A DNA stretch of 64,000 bases from Winogradskyella psychrotolerans (lineage in GTDB: Bacteria > Bacteroidota > Bacteroidia > Flavobacteriales > Flavobacteriaceae). The DNA lies in contig NZ_JAHKPS010000009.1 of NCBI RefSeq assembly GCF_018860565.1, forward strand, positions 1 to 64,000. The letters run 5' to 3'. A program made the translations under genes and the position numbers. A model generated the notes under the pieces. The model was not told the DNA's origin. It made no database searches and saw nothing but the letters and a program-made list of their open reading frames with translations. Below, one piece after another: positions 7,478-14,718 of the stretch; position 1 is the first letter of the stretch; each line of letters starts with the position of its first letter.

Positions 7478-7488
7478 GTGCTGCAACA
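7478..7488. other. Left half of attC-like spacer D (truncated site)
   Basis: GTGCTGCAACA (7478-7488) matches the reverse complement of the cassette-4 start GTTGTAGCAC at 9 of 10 positions; the tenth would be a G:T-type pair. IS copy 3 begins immediately after CAACA, as in the other sites. The right arm of this spacer has been lost with the truncated end of the IS. Confidence 0.5.
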
Positions 7489-7953
7489 AAGAACTGAGTT
7501 AAAAAACAAGTAACTTTAAGCTAATTTTGAAACATAGTTTTCATCATAAGGCAATCCGCTTTTTGCAATGGCAAAGGCCTGTTTTAGCAACTTATTCGCT
7601 ACGGCTATTAATGCTAATTTAGCACGCTTTCCTTTAGCTACAATTCTATCAAATAAGGCTTTGCAGGCTCTGTTATATTTATACGCTGAAAAGGCTGCTA
7701 AAAACACACGATTTCTTAATTTCTTATTGCCTACTTTGCTTATTCTACTACGCCCTCGTACACTGCTTCCTGATTCTCGAATCGTTGGTGTAATTCCAAC
7801 ATAACTACATAGCTGTGATGCAGTTTCAAACTTTTTAAATCCATCCGTGGCTACGATTAAAAACAAAGCTGTTTTTAAGCCTATTCCTGGTATAGTTTGC
7901 AATAAAGTTAATTGCTCTTGTTGGTCTTGTTTTACTAATTCTAATAAACGTTT
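7489..7953 (-). mobile_element. IS110-family insertion sequence, copy 3 (truncated)
   Basis: This is the downstream-end 465 bp of an element nearly identical to copy 2, with only scattered substitutions (for example near 7708, 7821, 7848 and 7909). Identity stops abruptly after ATAAACGTTT at about 7953. The upstream end, the bridge-RNA segment and two thirds of the transposase are gone, so it cannot move by itself. Confidence 0.85.
7516..7953 (-). pseudogene. IS110 transposase fragment (C-terminal part)
   Basis: This remnant keeps the Transposase_20 region (MQTIPGIGLKTALF through ESGSSVRGRSRISKVGN to YVSKLA) and has lost the DEDD catalytic domain. It is nearly identical in protein sequence to the same part of copy 2, with changes such as VTDGF to VATDGF and LVFL to RVFL. 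The truncation point coincides with the start of an unrelated coding remnant on the other strand. Confidence 0.88.
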
Positions 7954-8067
7954 TCTGAAATTAATTTTAAAATTTTAACAAAACATAAAACAATAGCAAT
8001 TGATCCCAAAATGTTTTTCCCTGCTCCTAGTAAGTTTGAAACATTTGAAAATAAAGTTAAAATTTAA
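7954..8067 (+). pseudogene. C-terminal coding remnant of an unknown gene
   Basis: Directly after the truncated IS, the plus strand is open for about 37 codons, ending in a proline- and lysine-rich protein-like tail (HKTIAIDPKMFFPAPSKFET then FENKVKI and stop at 8065-8067). There is no start codon, and the frame begins at the deletion junction. It reads as the C-terminus of a gene whose front was lost in the same deletion that removed the end of IS copy 3. The family is not recognised. A chance open frame is possible over this length. Confidence 0.35.
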
Positions 8068-8239
8068 AGTAAAAAAACAAACACGCAACAATCCTAATTA
8101 TTTATAGCTGCTACTAACCTAGCCTCTAAAACCAAGAAGTTTTTCTATTCTGATACTTAGGATTAATAAAAACAATTCGTCCTAGAAAAAAGACAATTCG
8201 GAAATTAATAATGAAGAAAGTAACAAAGGAAAATTAAAT
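8068..8239. other. AT-rich intergenic stretch with an inverted repeat
   Basis: No gene is seen here. AATCCTAA (8090-8097) and TTAGGATT (8157-8164) form an 8-bp inverted repeat with a 59-base loop, possibly the worn arms of another spacer, but the GTGTATAA and GTTGT core blocks are absent. A short ATG reading MKKVTKEN at 8211 is not considered a gene. Confidence 0.3.
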
Positions 8240-8266
8240 TTGAGTCAACAAAAAAAAATCAGCTTA

Positions 8267-9203
8267 ATGCAAAAGACTTTTAAAATTTTAAAAAAGGGAA
8301 TCTTATATACCTTCTCAATCCTTATACTTCTTTCAATTACAGGTTACATTTATCTCTATATACTTCCAAAAGGGCCTGAAATTACAACTAGCGATAAAAT
8401 TAATATTGGAATAGGCTCTTTTGTTATATACGCTTATAAAGGTAGTGAGAGAAAATCGATTAAAGTATGGACTTATAAACCTGAAAGTTGGAATGATAAA
8501 GACAAAATAGTTTTTGTGATGCATGGCGGAGGACGAAATGCAGACGACTATTTAAACGCTTGGGTAGAATTAGCCAACAAAAATAACCTATTAATAATAG
8601 TTCCTGAATTTGAGAATAAGTTTTCAAAATACACAACAAACGACTACCAAGAAGGAAATTTATTCACCTTTTTTGGAACTAAAAATCCAAAAAGCGAATG
8701 GGCATTTACGGTTGTTGAAAACATTTTTGACCACATCAAATCGGTTAACAATATCACAAACAAACAATATGACATTTTTGGACATTCAGCTGGAGGACAA
8801 TTTGTACATAGAATGGTAATGTTAATGCCCGAATCAAGCATTGGAACAGCTATCGCTGCTAATTCTGGGTTTTATAGCTTATCAAACGAGAAACTTAAAT
8901 TTCCTTATGGTATTCAGAAAACAGACATTAATTTACAAAAAATCTTATCATAAAAGATTGATTATCTTATTGGGCGAATTAGATAATGACCCTAGCTTAG
9001 GGACTTTTAGAACAACACGTTTGGCTATGGAACAAGGAGCCCATAGATTAGAACGTGGAACAACTTTTTTTAATGCGAATAAAGAATTGAAACACAAAAA
9101 TAATTGGATATTTAACTGGGAAATAGACACCATAAAAAGTGTAGGTCACGATTATAAAAAAATGTCTAAAAATGCGGTTGAATGGATAAAAAACAAACCC
9201 TAA
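8267..9203 (+). pseudogene. Alpha/beta-hydrolase (esterase/PHB depolymerase-like), frameshifted
   Basis: The gene is split into two frames. The first part (to 8953) has an N-terminal membrane anchor (about residues 10-38 counted from TTG 8240), the oxyanion-hole segment VMHGGGRN, and the nucleophile elbow GHSAGG. The second frame continues from about 8945 with LIILLGELDNDP, carrying the likely acid Asp, and SVGHDYKKM, carrying the likely catalytic His. The shift falls next to a run of six A residues near 8937-8944. As read, the product lacks two of three triad residues and should be inactive; an indel read error in the A-run would restore it. ATG 8267 is a better start than TTG 8240. Confidence 0.7.
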
Positions 9204-9289
9204 CAATATACCTATGTAATTGCTAGGTTCCATTCTATTTCTAGTATCCTTTCGAGATTTGACAAGATGATTATTAGGTTTATCAAAAT

Positions 9290-9323
9290 AAAAAAGACGA
9301 AAACTATTTAATTTTCGTCTTCA
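9290..9323 (-). terminator. Rho-independent terminator of the lipoprotein gene
   Basis: On the minus strand GAAGACGAAAA, an 8-base loop and TTTTCGTC run into TTTTTTA. The stem begins inside the last codons (EDEN) of the gene ending at 9308. Confidence 0.75.
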
Positions 9324-9796
9324 GGTTTAATAAATTCTGATTGATATTTTTCTAAAAACTCCATCTGCCTTTTAAGCATTTGTTCTCTTATTTTATCGAT
9401 ATCCATAAAATCTTTTCCAAAACTGCTTCCAAAAAAATCATTATTAAAAAACCGATTACTAAAAAGTGAATCTTGAGAAAAAATATCTTCAAATCCTTGA
9501 TCTTCAAATTGTGAGAAGTTTGTAAAAAATCTTGATTTAAAAGACTCAATCAAACTATCTCTATCCATAGGCGACAAATCGTTATACATATTGCTAGAAG
9601 ACCAAGAATAAATACTATCATACCTTATTAAGTTTCCGTTTTCGTCAAACTCTTTATCTACTTTCCATGATCCTTTAGGTACTTCTGCTATAGCTTTATT
9701 GGCTTCTTTTGTTTCTCCATTTTTTGCTTTGTTTTCTTGTCCGCTACAACTAACACATAAAAAAACTGTCATTAATAATAAAATGTACTTTTTCAT
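9308..9796 (-). CDS. Predicted lipoprotein next to hsp20
   Basis: This 162-aa exported lipoprotein of unknown function has a signal peptide with a lipobox LCVSC; the acylated Cys is residue 17. The middle is acidic and Phe/Asp/Ser-rich (repeats like FNNDFFGSSFGKDF), and the C-terminal ~35 residues look like a charged helix (DKIREQMLKRQMEFLEKYQ). It lies 117 bp downstream of the small heat shock gene on the same strand, but a strong hairpin separates them, so co-transcription would require readthrough. A periplasmic or outer-membrane partner of the stress response is a guess from position only. Confidence 0.75.
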   Translation of the reverse strand: MKKYILLLMTVFLCVSCSGQENKAKNGETKEANKAIAEVPKGSWKVDKEFDENGNLIRYDSIYSWSSSNMYNDLSPMDRDSLIESFKSRFFTNFSQFEDQGFEDIFSQDSLFSNRFFNNDFFGSSFGKDFMDIDKIREQMLKRQMEFLEKYQSEFIKPEDEN

Positions 9797-9854
9797 TATT
9801 TTAAATTTTAAAATGAGACACCTTTAAATCATCTAAAAACAATTAGATTAATAG

Positions 9855-9890
9855 TTTAAGATGAGGCCTACAAACCAGCCTCATCTTAAA
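9855..9890 (-). terminator. Strong hairpin after hsp20
   Basis: A perfect 13-bp stem: TTTAAGATGAGGC (9855-9867) with GCCTCATCTTAAA (9878-9890), 10-base loop. It lies downstream of hsp20 and upstream of the lipoprotein gene. The stem is A/U-rich at its base, which supplies the U-tract on either strand. Confidence 0.7.
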
Positions 9891-9913
9891 CATGTAACTA
9901 AAAACTAATATAG

Positions 9914-10390
9914 TTATGAAATTTTAATTGTTCTAACAGGCTTTTGCTTTGCCTCTTCTTTTTTAGGTAAATGAATACTTAAAATACCTTCAGTATAACT
10001 TGCTTTTATTTTATCTTCATCTACAGTTTCTGGCAAACTAAAGGTTCTTTTAAACGATGAGTATCCAAATTCGCGACGCGTGTAGTTTACTTCTTTCTGT
10101 TCACTTTCTTCTTTAATCTCTGTAGAAATTGACAATACTTGATTATCAATATCGATTTGAAAATCTGACTTTTTTAAACCTGGAACTGCCATATCTACTA
10201 TATAGGCATCAGCAATTTCTTTTATATTTACTTTTGGTAAAGTAATTCCTGTATTAAAATTTGAAGTAAATACTGATGGTAAGTCTCGGTTAAAAATATC
10301 ATCTAACCAATTTGATAAAGTTGGAAAGTTTTGATTTGAATTTCTGTTCGCTAAATTTCCGTTTTTAGGAACACTAACTAAATTGCTCAT
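9914..10390 (-). CDS. Small heat shock protein, Hsp20/alpha-crystallin family
   Basis: This is an ATP-independent cytoplasmic chaperone that holds unfolding proteins. At 158 aa it has normal length. The alpha-crystallin domain spans about residues 50-150 and includes ADAYIVDMAVPGLKKSDFQI, the RREFGYSSFKRTFSLP segment and the conserved IKASYTEGILSIHLPK (A-x-x-x-n-G-v-L). The C-terminal anchoring tail is short (PVRTIKIS, with an IxI-like TIKI). It is preceded by a 435-bp gene-free stretch holding a palindrome and followed by a strong hairpin. Heat regulation is expected for the family, but I cannot identify the operator with certainty. Confidence 0.93.
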   Translation of the reverse strand: MSNLVSVPKNGNLANRNSNQNFPTLSNWLDDIFNRDLPSVFTSNFNTGITLPKVNIKEIADAYIVDMAVPGLKKSDFQIDIDNQVLSISTEIKEESEQKEVNYTRREFGYSSFKRTFSLPETVDEDKIKASYTEGILSIHLPKKEEAKQKPVRTIKIS

Positions 10391-10825
10391 AATTACAAAA
10401 TTTTAAATTAAACATTATTTCAAATTTGAAATCTTAATTGATTTCGGTGTAAATAAAACAAAAAAAATACCAAAATGTATATACCCTATTTTTTTATAGT
10501 TATTTACTTATAATTATTGATTTTTGTGTCAATTTTTCAGAATTATTGTTGGCTCTTTACTAAAAAAATGTCAAGTTGACATTTGAACACGGCACACTAC
10601 ACATCTAAATCTAAGCTGTTTACATGCTTTTTTTGTTAAACACATCTTTATTACTTCACTATCAACATATAAAATAGATTGTCTTTTATAATTGGTGTTT
10701 TATTAAAATAATTCTATCGTTTGAAGTAGGTGTTTTAAGCATTATTTGGCTTCTTTTATAAAGTTAGTTAGAGAGTTTTATAACTTCAGGAAAGTTGTAG
10801 TAAAGAAGACTCGCAAAATAGCGTT
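10391..10825. other. 435-bp intergenic region with a 19-bp palindrome
   Basis: No ORF of interest lies on either strand. The region holds the hsp20 promoter on its left side and the 3' flank of the next minus-strand gene on its right. The one clear element is the palindrome AAATGTCAA-G-TTGACATTT at 10566-10584, about 180 bp upstream of the hsp20 start. Confidence 0.5.
10566..10584. promoter_or_regulatory. 19-bp perfect palindrome, operator candidate
   Basis: AAATGTCAA and TTGACATTT flank a single G. It is not followed by a U-tract, and the loop is too small for an RNA hairpin, so it looks like a binding site for a dimeric regulator rather than a terminator. The regulated gene would be hsp20 (minus strand). 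TTGACA is not a promoter box in Bacteroidota. Confidence 0.35.
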
Positions 10826-11560
10826 TTAATTATTAGAAGCTGTTTTGTCCTTTTCCTCTTCAGCATTCTTTTCTTTAATAACGACCTTTTCATTATTAAA
10901 AACAATAGTTGCCTTTACGCCTGTTAACAGGTTCCATTCTTTAGAGGAAATCGTATTACCTTTATCATCATAAACCACAAACTCGGCTGTATTTGGTCCA
11001 GATTCACCTTGGTTTAAAGCTACGATATCAATAGTGTTTCTACCTTCTATCAAATCAACTTCTACACGTCTATAATTAGCCGTAAGTACCAGATTGTGTT
11101 TTACTACGATGCCATTAATTAAAATTTGAACACGATCTCCATCAGGATATTCATGATCTCTACAAACAATGTTTACAAATTTTGTATCTACATTATGCTC
11201 ACCCAAAAACTGGTCAGACATAGTTCTAATAATGCCCCCTTTTACAGCTTCCTTTCTCCAACGTTTTTCGAAAATTTCACTTGGGCTTTTTAAACCGTCA
11301 TTTTCAATCATAGAGAAAGGCTTTTTAGTTTCTCTAATTACAAATTTTTCTTCTTTTTTATTAGGACTCTCGTTCGATTTTTGTTCTTCCTTTTTAAGAA
11401 TTGGTGCAACCTTAACTTTAATTAATGTAGAATCTTTTTTCTTTTTTGAAATTTCTGCAGGAATAGGAATAGACTTAGTCTCCTTGTCTTTAACTTGAGT
11501 AAAAACCATTGTACTGCAAAGTATGCAGAACATAAACGCTATGAATTTAATGGGTTTCAC
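10826..11560 (-). CDS. Secreted hypothetical protein, 244 aa
   Basis: The protein begins with a signal peptide (MKPIKFIAFMFCILCSTMVFTQ). A highly charged Lys/Glu-rich linker (about residues 25-85) precedes a globular C-terminal half of likely beta structure (VNIVCRDHEYPDGDRVQILINGIVVKHNLVL then RRVEVDLIEGRNTIDIVALNQGESGPNTAEFVVYDD). The DGD...ING...V layout resembles small beta-sandwich, adhesin-like domains, but I cannot name a family. It stands alone between hsp20 and a helicase gene, both on the same strand but separated by more than 90 bp. Confidence 0.75.
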   Translation of the reverse strand: MKPIKFIAFMFCILCSTMVFTQVKDKETKSIPIPAEISKKKKDSTLIKVKVAPILKKEEQKSNESPNKKEEKFVIRETKKPFSMIENDGLKSPSEIFEKRWRKEAVKGGIIRTMSDQFLGEHNVDTKFVNIVCRDHEYPDGDRVQILINGIVVKHNLVLTANYRRVEVDLIEGRNTIDIVALNQGESGPNTAEFVVYDDKGNTISSKEWNLLTGVKATIVFNNEKVVIKEKNAEEEKDKTASNN

Positions 11561-11660
11561 TATCTAAAATTCGTTTTAATTTTTCTTATTATTTAATCAC
11601 AATAATCATACCTATTCTTCAAAATAAACGCATAAAAATAGAAAACTTTACAAAAAAACG

Positions 11661-13175
11661 TTAAAACTTGCCATTAAAGCTTATTCTTAACTTTCTATTG
11701 TATTCTTCAAAGAGCCAGTCTTTATAATTTTGAGTACTGTTCATTATACAATAACAATATTGTTTTATCCTAAAAGCGATTTCATCTTGAAGATCTTTAG
11801 TTAGCTCTCTTGCATCAAAAACATCTTCACTATTATCTATACAAATTTGTGAATGCTGCGCTATAGAGCGCTCAATAACCGTAAAGGATTTTTTACCAGA
11901 GTTAATAACGTCTTTATACTCTGCTTTTACATCAAAATTTAAGGAATAGGATTTTTTAAATTTTACCTTTAATGAATCTGGCATCTTATAAACAAAATCA
12001 CGCTCTAACAATTCATCATCAACAATATTTTCTAGATAAAAGTCTGGATGTTTAAAAATATGTTGCCAATCTACTGGTTGATCCCAAGCTCCAAACCTCG
12101 CGACATTATTACCTAAATCTATAACCTGAAACGATTTTCTGTCTTTATAAATTCGGCTACCACGACCAATCATTTGAAAGTATAAGGTTAAGGAACGTGT
12201 GGCTCTATTTAAAATAATAGATTCTACAGAAGGTTCATCAAAACCCGTGGTTAATATACTTACCGAAGATAAAACAGCATCTGGTGTATTTTTAAACCAT
12301 TTTAAGATGTCTTTACGTTCTTGCTTACTTGCCGTATTATCTAAATGCCTAACATTATAACCTGCTTTTTTAAACGTGTAATAGACTTCTTTAGAGGTAT
12401 AAATACCGTTGTTAAAAATTAGTGTTTTTTTACCTTTTGCCATTTCTTCATACGCCAACAACAATTTAGATTGCATTAAACTGTTGGTATATAATGCTTC
12501 AGAAGATTTTACAGTATAATCACCATTAATTCCTATTTTTAAAGATGTTAACCCAACATCGTAATTAGAAACTTCGGCTTTGGCAAGGAAACCATTTTTT
12601 ATTAACGTAGAGATATCATCTCCAACAATAAGTTTTTTATAATTATCCTTCATTGGCAACTTAATGTTGCTACTTAAAGGTGTTGCTGTTACTCCAAGAA
12701 TAAAACAGTTTTCAAAAAATTTAAATAACTTTCTAAAAGAGTTATAATGTGCTTCATCAATAATTACTAAACCTATATTTTTAAGCTCAAAATCATTGTC
12801 AGACAAACGGTTATTTAAGGTTTCTACCATTGCAACAAAACACTGAAAATCATCTTGATCTGGCAGTGTTTTAACTTTGCTGTTAATTACTTTATTTTTA
12901 ACATTAAAACCAGACAACACATTAGAAGTTTGCTTACATAGCTCAATTCTGTGGGTAAGAATAACTACTTTTTTATTGTGCTGCTCTACATATCGTCTTA
13001 CTATTTCTGAAAAAATAACTGTTTTTCCACCTCCAGTTGGTAATTGATATAAGAGGTTAAAATCATCCGATTCCTCTTCCATCACATCAAAAATGCGATT
13101 AAGGTCTTTGATTTGGTAATCATAGAGGCTTTTCTCAGTTGCATTTTGTTGAATAGTTTCGGTTTCTGACGACAT
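11661..13175 (-). CDS. SF2 DEAD/DEAH-box helicase (ResIII-type)
   Basis: This 504-aa protein has the helicase core at its N-terminus: Walker A PTGGGKT (about residues 46-52), motif Ia VVILTHRIEL, DEAH box VIIDEAHYN, motif III GVTATP, and in the second RecA lobe TLIFNNG, motif V STGFDEPSVE-like (SILTTGFDEPSVESIILNR) and motif VI QMIGRGSR. The ~150-residue C-terminal tail is not a domain I recognise. It resembles the stand-alone UvrB/RecG/type III restriction helicase superfamily members common in flavobacteria. No methylase or nuclease gene is adjacent, so a restriction role is not supported. The substrate is unknown. Confidence 0.88.
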   Translation of the reverse strand: MSSETETIQQNATEKSLYDYQIKDLNRIFDVMEEESDDFNLLYQLPTGGGKTVIFSEIVRRYVEQHNKKVVILTHRIELCKQTSNVLSGFNVKNKVINSKVKTLPDQDDFQCFVAMVETLNNRLSDNDFELKNIGLVIIDEAHYNSFRKLFKFFENCFILGVTATPLSSNIKLPMKDNYKKLIVGDDISTLIKNGFLAKAEVSNYDVGLTSLKIGINGDYTVKSSEALYTNSLMQSKLLLAYEEMAKGKKTLIFNNGIYTSKEVYYTFKKAGYNVRHLDNTASKQERKDILKWFKNTPDAVLSSVSILTTGFDEPSVESIILNRATRSLTLYFQMIGRGSRIYKDRKSFQVIDLGNNVARFGAWDQPVDWQHIFKHPDFYLENIVDDELLERDFVYKMPDSLKVKFKKSYSLNFDVKAEYKDVINSGKKSFTVIERSIAQHSQICIDNSEDVFDARELTKDLQDEIAFRIKQYCYCIMNSTQNYKDWLFEEYNRKLRISFNGKF

Positions 13176-13204
13176 AAAGTAATTTTAGTACTTGGTTAAT
13201 TTCG

Positions 13205-13212
13205 CAAAAATA
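13205..13212 (-). promoter_or_regulatory. Candidate -7 promoter element for the helicase gene
   Basis: On the minus strand this reads TATTTTTG, fitting the Bacteroidota -7 consensus TAnnTTTG, about 30 bases before the start codon at 13175. The -33 box is not clear. Confidence 0.4.
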
Positions 13213-13312
13213 GCACATTGTTAGGGTTCTATAATGAATTGTTAACAAGATTTAACAAGATTGGTATTGTTATTGTATTTCACATTTCATTAACATTTAA
13301 ATATAACTTATT

Positions 13313-13879
13313 ATGAAATCATTTAGAAGACAATCTGCATCGGTCAATGCAGGATCTATGGCAGACATTGCCTTTTTGTTACTCATTTTCTTTTTAGTAA
13401 CTACCACTATTTCAGCAGACAAAGGTATTTTAAGGCAATTGCCAAGGGTTTGCGATACTCCAGACTGTACTGCAGATATTCCTGAACGTAACTTATTACA
13501 AGTGTCCATGAATGAAAAGCAACAAATTATGGTTGAAGACAACATTGTAGAACTTACTAAAATTAAAGCACTTGTTGAAACTTTTATTGATAATAATGGC
13601 AGTGATACTTGCGATTATTGTGAAGGTGAACAAAATTTAGAATCTTCAGATCATCCAAAAAAAGCTGTTATTTCTTTAAGTCATGATGCTCTTACTAAGT
13701 ATAATTTGTTTATTTCTGTACAAGATGAAATTACAAAAGCATATTACGATTTACGAGAACGCTACGCAAAAAAAACATTTAATAAAACACCTGATCAATT
13801 ATCAAAGCACGAATTAAAAATAGTTAAGAAAGCTTATCCTTTTATCGTTTCTGAAATTATGGTTAAACGTTCTCTTTAG
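13313..13879 (+). CDS. ExbD/TolR-type biopolymer transport protein
   Basis: This is an inner-membrane component of proton-driven TonB/Tol-like motors. It has 188 aa, with a basic cytoplasmic start (MKSFRRQ) and one transmembrane helix that contains the essential Asp of the family (SMADIAFLLLIFFLVTTT). The remainder is periplasmic. The domain is longer than usual (ExbD is commonly about 130-160 aa) and carries four periplasmic cysteines in CDTPDC and CDYC pairs. No ExbB or TonB gene is adjacent. It converges on, and overlaps by 17 bp, the 3D-domain gene on the other strand. Confidence 0.85.
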   Translation: MKSFRRQSASVNAGSMADIAFLLLIFFLVTTTISADKGILRQLPRVCDTPDCTADIPERNLLQVSMNEKQQIMVEDNIVELTKIKALVETFIDNNGSDTCDYCEGEQNLESSDHPKKAVISLSHDALTKYNLFISVQDEITKAYYDLRERYAKKTFNKTPDQLSKHELKIVKKAYPFIVSEIMVKRSL

Positions 13880-14288
13880 ATAATGAATCATTGGTTTCTA
13901 TACAGTATTCAATCTTAAGCTTTTTCTTGCCCCATTTTTTTGCCTTTTTTACATCATTACCCATATAAATATCGATACGTTTTCTCCAACGACGATTCAT
14001 CTTGTCTTTGACTGTAAATAAGCTATCAAAACCTTGAATTTTCACTTTAGTGTTGTGTACTAATCCAGAATCTAATAAGTCACGAGATACAGCTATATAT
14101 CGTAATCCTGGTTTTAAACTATCACCAAAAGCCGTAATTGTAGGATTGGAATTGGTTTGGTAACTTAAAGAATTATAAGCTGTAGCCGTTACTTTTAGCT
14201 GTTTTAAAGTACAATCACTTTCTACGCTATGTTTACAATTATAAACATTAATAACTAATAGTATTATTAAATAGTAGTGTGTTTTCAT
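13863..14288 (-). CDS. 3D-domain (double-psi beta-barrel) lipoprotein
   Basis: The protein has 141 aa. The signal-like start MKTHYYLIILLVINVYNC gives a possible lipobox Cys at residue 18. The 3D domain follows: VTATAYNS near the start, a central AVSRDLLDSG segment, and the Asp-rich end IDIYMGNDVKKAKKWGKKKLKI. This fold is shared with MltA-type lytic transglycosylases and resuscitation factors and acts on peptidoglycan. The domain is here almost alone, with no LysM or other binding module. The 3' end overlaps the convergent exbD-like gene by 17 bp. Confidence 0.82.
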   Translation of the reverse strand: MKTHYYLIILLVINVYNCKHSVESDCTLKQLKVTATAYNSLSYQTNSNPTITAFGDSLKPGLRYIAVSRDLLDSGLVHNTKVKIQGFDSLFTVKDKMNRRWRKRIDIYMGNDVKKAKKWGKKKLKIEYCIETNDSLSKENV

Positions 14289-14409
14289 AGTAATAAAGCT
14301 ACTCGATTATTGTTAAAATTTGTTAAATCGTACTATGCAATACAAAGTACTGTAACAAAAATAATATTTCATCGTCTTATTAGTATAACCAATTAAAAAT
14401 ACATAAATC

Positions 14410-14496
14410 ATGAGAACTTTAAACAACAATCAATTATCAAGTACGTCTACAGAAACTAAAAGTAACACTTGGAATCTTAAAAGACGTTATAGATAA
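14410..14496 (+). CDS. Putative 28-aa peptide ORF
   Basis: The ATG opens MRTLNNNQLSSTSTETKSNT and then WNLKRRYR. The C-terminus is strongly basic and contains the only Trp. The sequence upstream of the ATG and the first codons (ATAAATCATGAGAACTTT) resemble those of the second small ORF at 14561 (ATAATTATGAGAGTTTT), which suggests a shared translation-start context. No family is known to me. It belongs to a stretch bounded by genes on the minus strand and a plus-strand terminator. Confidence 0.4.
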   Translation: MRTLNNNQLSSTSTETKSNTWNLKRRYR

Positions 14497-14506
14497 TAAC
14501 ATTATT

Positions 14507-14550
<44 letters not shown>

Positions 14551-14560
14551 ACCAATAATT

Positions 14561-14632
14561 ATGAGAGTTTTATCAAAAATTGTCAATATTTCTAATAGTT
14601 TAGATGATGACTTAAAAACCATTAAAGCATAA
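14561..14632 (+). CDS. Putative 23-aa peptide ORF
   Basis: The ATG opens MRVLSKIVNISNSLDDDLKT and ends IKA. It could form an amphipathic helix with an acidic centre. It starts 12 bases after the tetranucleotide repeat and is followed within 40 bases by a rho-independent terminator, so the two small ORFs and the repeat probably share one transcript of about 300 nt. Function is unknown; it may also be a regulatory RNA with chance ORFs. Confidence 0.4.
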   Translation: MRVLSKIVNISNSLDDDLKTIKA

Positions 14633-14663
14633 TAAAGCGCAAATCAATCAAAAGCAAATCAAT

Positions 14664-14712
14664 CAAGAAAAGTCAGTTTCAGAAAAAAAAGAAATTGACT
14701 TTTTTATTTTAG
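14664..14712 (+). terminator. Rho-independent terminator after the small ORFs
   Basis: AGTCAGTTTC, an 8-9-base A-rich loop and GAAATTGACT form a 10-bp stem with one G:U pair, followed by TTTTTATTTT. It points to the plus strand and supports a real short transcript. Confidence 0.75.
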
Positions 14713-14718
14713 AATATT

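Noticed and set aside
8068..8239. Fifth attC-like spacer
   Set aside because: An inverted repeat is present, but the conserved GTGTATAA, inner hairpin and GTTGT blocks are missing.
11661..13175. Type III restriction subunit
   Set aside because: There is no nuclease domain and no methylase gene; only the helicase core is supported.
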